From: an uncultured Bacteroidales bacterium
Lineage (GTDB): Bacteria; Bacteroidota; Bacteroidia; Bacteroidales; Paludibacteraceae
Length of the DNA: 45,668 bases
NCBI GenBank assembly: GCA_937891975.1
Contig: CALAUA010000005.1
Coordinates: 1-45,668 of the forward strand
Reading direction: 5' to 3'
In this document: piece by piece, positions 1-5,667 of the stretch
How positions within the stretch are numbered: position 1 is the stretch's first letter
How the letters are laid out: each line of letters opens with the position of its first letter
Translations under genes and position numbers: made by a program
The notes under the pieces: model-generated
Seen by the model: only the letters and a program-made list of their open reading frames with translations
The model's database searches: none
What the model was told of the DNA's origin: nothing

Positions 1-157
1 TGAACTTGGGTGACTGCGTAACGGCTACATGGTAGCAGAGAGCGGGGATTTGATAGCCCACGCGTTCGAGGGTATTGCAGAACCAACGACCATTGATGAC
101 AAGGCGACCGGTGATGGCGTTGGCTTTGGGTTGGTTGCGATAAAGATGGATATACAT
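1..157 (-). CDS. DUF5675 family protein, N-terminal part (cut by window edge)
   Basis: The frame opens with ATG at 157 and runs off the left edge, giving 52 residues beginning MYIHLYRNQPKANAITGRL. The spacing of the 'GRLVINGRWFCNTLER' part followed by 'QIPALCYHVAV' resembles the start of DUF5675 proteins, in which a short beta-strand with 'TLE' precedes a 'IPaGtY' segment. DUF5675 proteins occur in phages and prophage-like regions and are often suspected of acting on the cell wall, but no activity is established to my knowledge. It is the last visible gene of the minus-strand block and follows a holin-sized membrane protein, so a lysis-like pair is possible; that is inference. Confidence 0.6.
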   Translation of the reverse strand, partial: MYIHLYRNQPKANAITGRLVINGRWFCNTLERVGYQIPALCYHVAVTQSPKF

Positions 158-212
158 ACTCTTTGGGTGTTTAGTGAACGCGCCTTAGGCGCTACTGTTT
201 AGTGTTTAGAAG

Positions 213-404
213 TCAGGAGGGGGATTTGTATCGGTAGTGATAGTCAATTCCGATGAGTGAGCCAGAGAAAGTGAGTATTTCTCCAAAAGCAATAAGTACA
301 GAGTGGTGGATTTCCGCTAATGGAGGGGTTACAAACCCCGCCACTAGCATCGTGCATCCGAAGATGCACAATGCAGTAGCGATGATGAGTTGGAGTTTTT
401 TCAT
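213..404 (-). CDS. Small two-helix membrane protein, holin-sized, unknown
   Basis: The 63-residue product starts MKKLQLIIATALCIFGC and has two hydrophobic stretches (about residues 4-22 and 29-47) separated by a short polar turn, ending in a charged YHYRYKSPS tail. ATG at 404 was chosen because it shares its A with the TAA stop of the upstream gene (TAATG), a common coupling arrangement; the frame is open for 13 more codons upstream but those lie inside that gene. No family is recognised. Size and topology fit a holin, and the next gene is a DUF5675 protein, but small membrane proteins of this shape have many roles. Confidence 0.6.
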   Translation of the reverse strand: MKKLQLIIATALCIFGCTMLVAGFVTPPLAEIHHSVLIAFGEILTFSGSLIGIDYHYRYKSPS

Positions 405-739
405 TACGCTTCGTTCTTGACTTGATTGAAGACATATGCCCATAGTGTTTTGTACTTGGTTTGCTTAGCAAAGGCAGCACGGTCTGCGGTCATATGGGTT
501 GGGTCAATCATACGTGCACGTGCGGTAGTAATAATCTGTCCGAACTGCTTTTGCCAAGCTATTTGTCCAGCGGTGAGTTGAATTTTCTTGCTTGGGTCGC
601 GGTAAGCGGTGTAGTTGGGATTGGCGATCATGTCGGAGTTGTTGGTAGGTGCTTGACGCACGTTATATACCACACAGTGCTTTTTGGTCAGTTTGCCACT
701 GACAGATTTGATTGGGTCGATGTAAGTTACTTTAGCCAT
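404..739 (-). CDS. Hypothetical protein, paralogue of the 99-aa protein at 1105-1404
   Basis: The 111-residue product begins MAKVTYIDPIKSVSGKL; the ATG at 739 is preferred over one 19 codons upstream because the extension is unlike the rest. It has no signal peptide or membrane segment and is basic. Its last 28 residues (TADRAAFAKQTKYKTLWAYV...) align with the end of the 99-aa protein encoded at 1105-1404 (AFKKQRKYKTLQGYM...), giving a shared AFxKQxKYKTLxxYxxxQ signature. The arrangement (N-terminal strand-rich half, C-terminal charged helices) recalls small phage-derived proteins of Bacteroidales, but I do not recognise a named family. It is coupled to the downstream membrane protein by a 1-nt overlap. 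Confidence 0.6.
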   Translation of the reverse strand: MAKVTYIDPIKSVSGKLTKKHCVVYNVRQAPTNNSDMIANPNYTAYRDPSKKIQLTAGQIAWQKQFGQIITTARARMIDPTHMTADRAAFAKQTKYKTLWAYVFNQVKNEA

Positions 740-1104
740 ATCGTCGGAATTGGCTTGTCGCAAAGAAATCGCTTGGCGATTTAAGGCGACCGCCATTCCT
801 CCTCTTAACTCGAAGCCACGAGCTTCTCGTTAGTTTTTCGTGGGAGTATCGAGGAGGACCTCCATTCCTGGGAGGGGGTTAATTGTTTAGTGTTTAGGGT
901 TTAGAGTTTAGTGTTTAGGGTTAATGAAGGGTTAGTTCGTTTCACTACGTGAATGGTTATTTCATGAATGGTTATTCGCTATGCGAATGAAAAGTAACTT
1001 CGTGAAATCCAGCGAAGCTAACTATTCATGAGCAGCATGACTCTTCAGCAGCAAGGCTAACCATTCAGCGAAGCTTACTCGCCGTTCTCTAAACTGAAGC
1101 TGGC
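740..1104. other. 365-bp intergenic region with heptad repeats and small palindromes
   Basis: I see no convincing gene here. The left part (about 790-880) holds GC-rich hairpins, for example GAAGC/GCTTC around 811-824 and CCTCC/GGGAGG around 860-876. From 884 to 921 there is a run of 7-nt units of the form GTTTAGN. From 930 to 1080 there are several short palindromes built on the same plan, such as TTCACTACGTGAA and TTCGCTATGCGAA, plus repeated 'AGCGAAGCT' and 'AACCATTCA' words. This is repetitive spacer DNA with potential to fold, not a recognisable RNA gene. Confidence 0.5.
884..921. repeat. Tandem 7-nt repeat, GTTTAGN units
   Basis: Five to six consecutive heptads (GTTTAGT, GTTTAGG, GTTTAGA, GTTTAGT, GTTTAGG) lie in the gap between two small genes. 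Similar short runs occur at 197-210, 7668-7698 and 38867-38880, so the sequence is dispersed in this genome and not a one-off microsatellite. Confidence 0.8.
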
Positions 1105-1404
1105 TTACACCAGCTTCGCCATCTCTTGTGCAAGCATATAACCTTGCAGGGTTTTGTACTTGCGTTGTTTTTTGAACGCCTCTTTGTAGGCAGTTAGTTC
1201 TTCCGAACTCAATGCTGCCACATTGGCTTTGGCTTGTGCAAAGCGTTCGCGTTGTGTAGTTTGTTTTTCGGTAGGCGGATATGGGTTATAACCAATCTTG
1301 CCGGTAAATTGAGTACCATATCTTTCTGCGGCGTAGTACTCGCTGTCGCCGTGGAACTTACCATGCATTTCGCCGATGAGTTCCATAGGTTTGAATTTAC
1401 TCAT
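1105..1404 (-). CDS. Hypothetical protein, paralogue of the 111-aa protein at 404-739
   Basis: The 99-residue product starts MSKFKPMELIGEMHGKF. The ATG at 1404 is chosen over one 29 codons upstream because a TATCTTTG promoter box lies at 1478-1485, so the longer frame would begin almost on the transcription start. The C-terminal third (LTAYKEAFKKQRKYKTLQGYMLAQ) matches the end of the neighbouring 111-aa protein. It is rich in charged residues, with no signal peptide. No named family is recognised; context (VapE, DUF4248-like, DUF5675) suggests a phage- or satellite-derived block. Confidence 0.6.
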   Translation of the reverse strand: MSKFKPMELIGEMHGKFHGDSEYYAAERYGTQFTGKIGYNPYPPTEKQTTQRERFAQAKANVAALSSEELTAYKEAFKKQRKYKTLQGYMLAQEMAKLV

Positions 1405-1477
1405 TGTTTTTAGGTTAAGGGGTTTAAGTTTAACGTTTAAAGGCTGGGGTAATTTCGTTGCGCATTGAAATCGAGTA

Positions 1478-1485
1478 CAAAGATA
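1478..1485 (-). promoter_or_regulatory. Bacteroidetes-type -7 box for the 99-aa gene
   Basis: Read on the minus strand the sequence is TATCTTTG followed by TACTCGATTTC, matching the TAnnTTTG element. The upstream -33 region overlaps the hairpin at 1491-1523, so the promoter sits directly behind the terminator of the preceding gene. Confidence 0.5.
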
Positions 1486-1490
1486 CAACA

Positions 1491-1523
1491 AACCCGCACA
1501 GCGTTTCGGGCTTGTGCGGGTTT
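1491..1523 (-). terminator. Terminator hairpin after the DUF4248-like gene
   Basis: AACCCGCACA pairs with TGTGCGGGTT around a 12-13 nt loop, a 10-bp GC-rich stem. It lies about 50 bp beyond the stop of the 1571-1756 gene. The run of Ts after it on the minus strand is short, so termination strength is uncertain. Confidence 0.6.
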
Positions 1524-1570
1524 CGTCTGTGATAATCGTTTATTTCCTGCGATTTTCGTTCTTACTCTGG

Positions 1571-1756
1571 CTAATCTTTTAGTTCGATGCAGTACTTTTC
1601 GCAGATGTATTTCACCACTTTAGGTGGAAGAATTTTGGTATTGGTGGTGACACCATTGGCTTCCAAAAATGCTTGATCGCTTTTCAGCCAACGGCGGAAG
1701 GTGTCAGGACAAACACCCGCGGCGCGGGCTAGTTCGATCTTTGTATGTGATTTCAT
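1571..1756 (-). CDS. DUF4248-like small protein with helix-turn-helix character
   Basis: The 61-residue product reads as a compact helical protein. A helix-turn-helix-like core 'IELARAAGVCPDTFRRWLKSDQAFL' (about residues 7-31) is followed by 'TKILPPKVVKYICEKYCI', the order seen in the Bacteroidales DUF4248 family (a 'ELAxxYxPxxxxxxAxrxLxrWI' segment, then 'iLTPxQVxxIxxyLG'). Such proteins are commonly found beside VirE/VapE-type genes in Bacteroides and Prevotella, as here. A DNA-binding or MerR-like role is likely from the fold but unproven. A terminator hairpin follows at 1491-1523. Confidence 0.55.
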   Translation of the reverse strand: MKSHTKIELARAAGVCPDTFRRWLKSDQAFLEANGVTTNTKILPPKVVKYICEKYCIELKD

Positions 1757-1867
1757 ATTTTTTTATAACTCGTGTTTATTTGAAAGACAATTATTGTCAA
1801 TGCAGAAAACTGCATTAGTGAGCAAAACAAAAAATGAGATGATGGTATCTGAAAATAGAATAAGGAT

Positions 1868-1912
1868 TGCCTTCGGTATCCCTTCGGTATCCCTTCGGGA
1901 TATCGAAGGCAT
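1868..1912 (-). terminator. Nested hairpin with repeated CCTTCGGTAT units
   Basis: Three near-copies of CCTTCGGTAT(CC) form nested inverted repeats: TATCCC/GGGATA with a TTCG loop, and GCCTTCG pairing with CGAAGGC. It lies just after the stop of the 66-aa gene and is probably its terminator or a 3' stabilising structure; no strong T run is present. Confidence 0.5.
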
Positions 1913-1916
1913 TCGC

Positions 1917-2117
1917 CTACACCTCTTGATACATGATATTAAACACAAAGCCATAGAGCGTGAGCTCTTTGCCGTCGGCGGATAGAGGGCGAGGATAGAG
2001 ACTTGCCCACTCGTCGTGGTAGATCTTGGTGAGTACGGGTTGGCGCAATACGGTCCATGTGGCGTCAACAGCAAGGATAAAACGAATTTCGTTTGGAGTT
2101 AATTGGGTAGTTTTCAT
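1917..2117 (-). CDS. Small hypothetical protein after vapE
   Basis: The 66-residue product starts MKTTQLTPNEIRFILAVDAT and ends FGF-like 'LYGFVFNIMYQEV'. It is predicted soluble, with an N-terminal amphipathic helix. No family is recognised. It sits between the VapE gene and the DUF4248-like gene on the same strand; the 126-bp gap upstream contains a large inverted repeat (2161-2242) and a heptad run (2121-2141). Coding status rests on its clean start, conserved orientation and the structured terminator after it. Confidence 0.5.
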   Translation of the reverse strand: MKTTQLTPNEIRFILAVDATWTVLRQPVLTKIYHDEWASLYPRPLSADGKELTLYGFVFNIMYQEV

Positions 2118-2120
2118 AAT

Positions 2121-2141
2121 GGTTAATAATTAATGGTTAGT
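2121..2141. repeat. Heptad run before the 66-aa gene
   Basis: GGTTAAT, AATTAAT, GGTTAGT in register with period 7, in the leader of the 66-aa gene. Confidence 0.55.
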
Positions 2142-2160
2142 TGTGTGTTTCGCGTCCCGC

Positions 2161-2242
2161 GTCCCGCCGTCCCAGCTATTTCTATAACTTTACCCGTGTG
2201 CGGGTAGGTATGTATATAGGGAAAGTGCTGGGACGGTGGGAC
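2161..2242. repeat. 16-bp inverted repeat enclosing a small palindrome, next to vapE
   Basis: GTCCCGCCGTCCCAGC (2161-2176) is the reverse complement, with one mismatch, of GCTGGGACGGTGGGAC (2227-2242). Between the arms lies the palindrome TACCCG-TGTG-CGGGTA (about 2191-2206). The left arm is preceded by two further GCGTCCC words (from 2152), giving an iteron-like look. No T tract follows on either strand, so a simple terminator is a poor explanation; an origin, operator or recombination site of the VapE element is possible. Confidence 0.7.
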
Positions 2243-2243
2243 A

Positions 2244-3539
2244 CTAGTCTTTAACTAATAGATTTTTTATAGCATTAATTTCTTCGCTATCTCGTTGATA
2301 TACAAGCCATCCTCGTGCTTTGATAGTGTTGATTCTTCGTTGGACATTTTTGTATCCAAACTGTCCCAGCAGCATGCCTAGGCGTGTCACGGACATCGGT
2401 TTTTTGATACCTCCGAAGGTGACTAGTCGTTCGGAGATCTGTGCGGTGGTCATAAATTCGCCTTTTCCTTCCGCAGGGATGTCGAATAGAATAGGGAGTA
2501 GTTGTTCTTCGTTGTCTTGGACGCGGAAGATTTCGTTATGTTCTTCTATTGTAGCGATCTCCTCTAGTTCAAACCAGTAGTTGAAGTTGTTTTCGATGAG
2601 GAATCTTGCTTGCGCGTACATGAGGTCGTATGGCAGGGTGGTGAAGAAGGGGTTTTGTATGCTCTCTACTTCGAATGGCAGCCATCGTCGGTTGCCAGTG
2701 ATGTCGGTTAGGAACTCTCGTCGGTTGCTGCTTGCGCAGAAGCTAGCGAGTCGTATTCGTCGCTCTTTGGTGTAGCCGTATGCAGCACGTTCGTTGACAT
2801 CTGATGCCGTGATGACGGACTTCATGGCATTGAGTTCGCGTGGTGTCATAGCGTCGAGTTCGTCCATGTTGATGAGTCCAAACTCGGCAATACGGAGTCG
2901 GTCGTCTTTGCTCAGTGAGTTAGCGTTGGCTAGTTTGCAGCAGTAGTCTCTGAGCTGTGGCGGTATGAGTCGTTCGAGCCATGTAGTCTTGAAGATACCC
3001 TGTCTTCCGATGAGCACCAGCACTTGGTGGTTGACGACTTCGTCGTAGAGCCAAGTAGCGACCATGGCTACAAACCATTTCTTGAAGCAGATGCGCCATA
3101 ATTCCTCGCCTTTCGCCTCATCGCCTAATGCTTTTACTCTCACCTGAGAGGCAACCATATCTATCCAGTCGGGCTGGTCGGGCGTGTAGGGATGGAGGGA
3201 GTGCACATACTCGCGCAGTGGGTGTACGTGAGGGATATATCCACTACCTGCATTGAGTACGGTTAGGATTTCTTTGGCAGTGATGTTCGCTCCAGTCTCC
3301 ATGCAGCAGTCGCAGACCATAGAGTTGATGTCGGCATTGGTGATATAGCGCCAATAATCCTCTTCTTTGCACTCTAGAGGTTCTGTCGCGTTCTGTAGGA
3401 AAGCGTCTTCTAAACTGTGATCATAGCGCACCTGCACCTTCTGCGCGATGAGGTCGTAGCGTAGTCGATTGTAATCGACATAGTTTTGGCGAATGTAATC
3501 GCATGCCAGTTGTTGGCGGTTTTGTTTTTGTTCACTCAT
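2244..3539 (-). CDS. VapE/VirE-type P-loop ATPase (virulence-associated E family)
   Basis: The 431-residue product has a Walker A motif GRQGIFKTT (about residues 178-186), a Walker B-like FGLINMDELD (220-229) and the family's 'SFCASSNRREFLTDITGNRRWLPFEV' sensor region (266-291), abbreviated here. This set is that of the virulence-associated E (VapE/VirE C-terminal) domain, an SF3-helicase-like ATPase found in phages, satellites and integrative elements, where it takes part in element replication. The N-terminal 150 residues form the usual helical adaptor; no primase (PriCT/AEP) domain is fused. The C-terminal 60 residues include a winged-helix-like 'TTAQISERLVTFGGIKK'. It has its own promoter (3619-3650). 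Confidence 0.85.
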   Translation of the reverse strand: MSEQKQNRQQLACDYIRQNYVDYNRLRYDLIAQKVQVRYDHSLEDAFLQNATEPLECKEEDYWRYITNADINSMVCDCCMETGANITAKEILTVLNAGSGYIPHVHPLREYVHSLHPYTPDQPDWIDMVASQVRVKALGDEAKGEELWRICFKKWFVAMVATWLYDEVVNHQVLVLIGRQGIFKTTWLERLIPPQLRDYCCKLANANSLSKDDRLRIAEFGLINMDELDAMTPRELNAMKSVITASDVNERAAYGYTKERRIRLASFCASSNRREFLTDITGNRRWLPFEVESIQNPFFTTLPYDLMYAQARFLIENNFNYWFELEEIATIEEHNEIFRVQDNEEQLLPILFDIPAEGKGEFMTTAQISERLVTFGGIKKPMSVTRLGMLLGQFGYKNVQRRINTIKARGWLVYQRDSEEINAIKNLLVKD

Positions 3540-3618
3540 ATCGTAATAGGTTTTTGTAGATTCTTATTCTGGCTCTCGCAAAATAGGAGAACGAGAGGGC
3601 GGATGAAGAAGTCGAGTG

Positions 3619-3650
3619 CAAAATTACAACAAAAAAATAAGGCGTGCCAA
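3619..3650 (-). promoter_or_regulatory. Promoter of the vapE gene
   Basis: On the minus strand a TTG box (3650-3648) is followed after 21 bp by TAATTTTG (3626-3619). The -33 box lies inside the terminator stem of the upstream gene, so the terminator and the promoter overlap. Confidence 0.65.
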
Positions 3651-3663
3651 TCGTGACACGCCT
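3640..3663 (-). terminator. Terminator of the 276-aa gene
   Basis: AGGCGTG pairs with CACGCCT around a 10-nt loop, followed on the minus strand by a T-rich run (complement of 3627-3639). It lies 43 bp after the stop codon of the 3706-4536 gene. Two tandem TATAAAAGTGG units (about 3668-3689) sit between the stop and the hairpin. Confidence 0.75.
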
Positions 3664-3705
3664 ATCTATAAAAGTGGTATAAAAGTGGTATAAAACTACT
3701 GTATT

Positions 3706-4536
3706 TTATGCTTTGCAGTAATAATTTCCAAAGTCTTTTCTGCTAAAGTCTGCCTTAAAATTACGCTCCAGCCCAAACCTCTTTACCCACCTGTTGATGA
3801 TAATGGCTTTGGTTGTATCATCTTGCGTGTGCAGGTTGTATAGTTCACGTTGTTGATAGAGTTTGCGGCAGACAACAGATTTTTTGTTGGAAGAAGAGAG
3901 CGTTTCTTTCAGCATAGTTTCTACAGTTTGTCTATTCGGCTCGTTGTTTTTGAAGATGAGCGGAGCAGGGTCGGTGGTGATAGGCAGTGGTGTGAGATGG
4001 TCTGCCTGCTCGATGGCTTGTGTGTAGATGTTCTCTACTGGTTGTTCGATAGGAGGATTGGTGTAGAAGGTGCAGTTTTCGTAGTGTGCTCCTTCGTAGT
4101 GGTTGATCACTTGTGGATCCCCTTTGATGATGAGTGGCATAGTTGTGTTGTTGTGTTGTGGGTTAGTATTGGTTTGTGTAGGGTGGTGTAGGATGGTGTC
4201 GTTGGCGTGTTCCAACTCTATCTGTTCAGCGTTGGCTTGGCGTATGATGATGCGCATGTCGTAATCAACATTGATCCATGTGATGCGCCAGTCGCCCTCG
4301 CTGTCGAGATATACGGCAGGTTCTTGACCATTTTTCTCCATAAGATGCCAATGATAAGGGATGAGTGTGGCGATAGCCTTGCGGTGATATGGACACTCTA
4401 TCTCGTTGATTGAGTGGATGATATCCATTGGAGAGTCGGTATGACGCAACAAGTCCTGAACCTCAAATTGGAGGTCCCTTTCGTTGGGCAGATTGGGGTA
4501 ATCGCTCGGGAATATATGGCTCAGGTTGTGCTTCAT
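3706..4536 (-). CDS. Hypothetical protein of the accessory block
   Basis: The product is 276 residues from MKHNLSHIF; an ATG 17 codons upstream is rejected because a good promoter (-7 box 4557-4564) would then lie inside the coding region. It is soluble, with an N-terminal helical half, a middle 'IINHYEGAHYENCTFYTN'-type segment of the kind seen in uncharacterised Bacteroidales proteins before a variable linker, and a basic C-terminal domain (from about residue 195) with 'KKSVVCRKLYQQRELYNL'. No catalytic motif is visible and no named family is recognised. Its own promoter and terminator make it a single-gene unit upstream of vapE. Confidence 0.65.
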   Translation of the reverse strand: MKHNLSHIFPSDYPNLPNERDLQFEVQDLLRHTDSPMDIIHSINEIECPYHRKAIATLIPYHWHLMEKNGQEPAVYLDSEGDWRITWINVDYDMRIIIRQANAEQIELEHANDTILHHPTQTNTNPQHNNTTMPLIIKGDPQVINHYEGAHYENCTFYTNPPIEQPVENIYTQAIEQADHLTPLPITTDPAPLIFKNNEPNRQTVETMLKETLSSSNKKSVVCRKLYQQRELYNLHTQDDTTKAIIINRWVKRFGLERNFKADFSRKDFGNYYCKA

Positions 4537-4556
4537 GAAGAATGTGTTTTCGTCTG

Positions 4557-4587
4557 CAAAATTATATAATATTTTTTGTTTTTGCAA
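4557..4587 (-). promoter_or_regulatory. Promoter of the 276-aa gene
   Basis: On the minus strand TTG (4587-4585) and TAATTTTG (4564-4557) are separated by 20 bp, the Bacteroidetes consensus. It predicts a leader of only about 15-20 nt before the ATG at 4536. Confidence 0.7.
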
Positions 4588-4687
4588 GTAATTTTGAAGA
4601 AAAAGTTTTCAACAATTTAGCAAGTAAAACGTAACGCAAAGAGCCACAAATAGATAGCGCAGAAACTTTTTACTCTCCACCATACAT

Positions 4688-4732
4688 AAAAAAATCGCCT
4701 CAATTGAGGGGGGCTCAATGAGGTGATTTTTT
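4688..4732 (-). terminator. Terminator hairpin, probably bidirectional
   Basis: AAAAATCGCCTCAATTGAG pairs with CTCAATGAGGTGATTTTT with one bulge/mismatch, with T runs on both strands. It is downstream of the AbiEi-like gene (stop at 4882). The remaining 4733-4881 shows nothing recognisable; with the 4588-4687 stretch this gap holds no gene. Confidence 0.8.
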
Positions 4733-4881
4733 AGTGGTGTGGTGCCTTGCTCTGCAAAAAGTGTTCGCCTTCGGAGGGGTACTGCTGCGGGTTACACCTC
4801 CGCTATCAACGGACAAAGTGCAAAGAGTTCTAAGGCAGAAACTGCTTCAGGAATAAGCGATGTTTGTTGGTATCCATAGTG

Positions 4882-5442
4882 TTATACTTTGAGTAGCGCT
4901 TCCACGCGTTTGGTGAGTATCTTTGAGTTATATGTTGGTAATATCTGTCGAATCAACTCCTTGTTCAGCGGATGTAGATTGTCAAAATAGCATTGTCCTG
5001 CGCTGAGATAAACCATATCCAAGAATGCACGCTCTGGCGTGGCAATAGCGATATTGTCGCGTTGCTCAATGCCTAACATATTTGCCCATATCATAGGATT
5101 AATCTTGCGGAACACATACGCACGACCATCTACCTCAATGGTGCGATTTTGGTAACTGATACAAGTAATCTCCTCACTATATTGAAAGGTAATACCCGCG
5201 CGAGCAAGCACATATTCCAACGATATATATGATGGACTTAGCAAAGTACAAGCCATCTCCTGCTCATTGTATTTGGGCTTAGCATAGATACCTTTGCGAG
5301 GATTGAGAAGCACTCCTTTTTTGGCATAATATATCAAGGAGCGCGAAAGAGAATTTCTATCGCGTGTATCATCTTTTAGCGCCAGCCATTGTGATGTAAA
5401 GACTGTTCTTGAGTTGGATAATATTGTACTTAAAACATCCAT
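4882..5442 (-). CDS. AbiEi-like antitoxin / winged-helix regulator, solitary
   Basis: The 186-residue product starts MDVLSTILSNSRTVFTSQ. Residues 1-60 form a winged-helix 'TSQWLALKDDT..SLSRSLIYYAKKGVLLNPRKGIYAKP', followed by 'SPSYISLEYVLARAGITFQYS', 'TIEVDGRAYVFRKINP' and 'IATPERAFLDMVYL', the order of AbiEi-family antitoxins of type IV toxin-antitoxin systems. The start at 5442 is preferred over one 35 codons upstream because a consensus promoter (5482-5512) lies between them. In the usual arrangement an AbiEii nucleotidyltransferase toxin follows at once; here there is none on either side (terminator at 4688-4732), so this is a solitary copy or a regulator that kept the fold. Confidence 0.75.
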   Translation of the reverse strand: MDVLSTILSNSRTVFTSQWLALKDDTRDRNSLSRSLIYYAKKGVLLNPRKGIYAKPKYNEQEMACTLLSPSYISLEYVLARAGITFQYSEEITCISYQNRTIEVDGRAYVFRKINPMIWANMLGIEQRDNIAIATPERAFLDMVYLSAGQCYFDNLHPLNKELIRQILPTYNSKILTKRVEALLKV

Positions 5443-5481
5443 TGTGAGCTGTAACTGCAAATAATTTGTACTTTCAGCGCA

Positions 5482-5512
5482 CAAAATTACTTCTTTTATT
5501 TCAAATACGCAA
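5482..5512 (-). promoter_or_regulatory. Promoter of the AbiEi-like gene
   Basis: TTG (5512-5510) and TAATTTTG (5489-5482) on the minus strand, spaced by 20 bp. It places transcription start near 5475 and supports the ATG at 5442. Confidence 0.7.
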
Positions 5513-5608
5513 GTATTTTTGAAAAAAACTGCAATTTTCTGGCTCAATACTTGATTTTTTGGTGTAATCTTATATACTCATTTGCAAAAAATTGTGCCAA
5601 AAGATAAA

Positions 5609-5644
5609 AACCCCACCCAGCCTTGTGAGAGACTGGGTGGGGTT
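5609..5644 (-). terminator. Terminator of the alpha-glucan operon, copy 1 of a repeated hairpin
   Basis: AACCCCACCCAG pairs with CTGGGTGGGGTT around a 12-nt loop, followed on the minus strand by TTTTTATC. It lies 24 bp after the GH97 stop. A near-identical hairpin occurs at 17470-17500. Confidence 0.85.
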
Positions 5645-5667
5645 GGATATAGTGTTTTTCAGGATTA

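Noticed and set aside
3668..3689. Two TATAAAAGTGG direct repeats as a CRISPR-like or iteron array
   Set aside because: Only two copies without spacers; too little for an array. No CRISPR array or cas gene was seen anywhere in the window.
4588..4881. A missing AbiEii toxin remnant downstream of the AbiEi-like gene
   Set aside because: No frame with nucleotidyltransferase motifs on either strand; only a terminator and featureless sequence.
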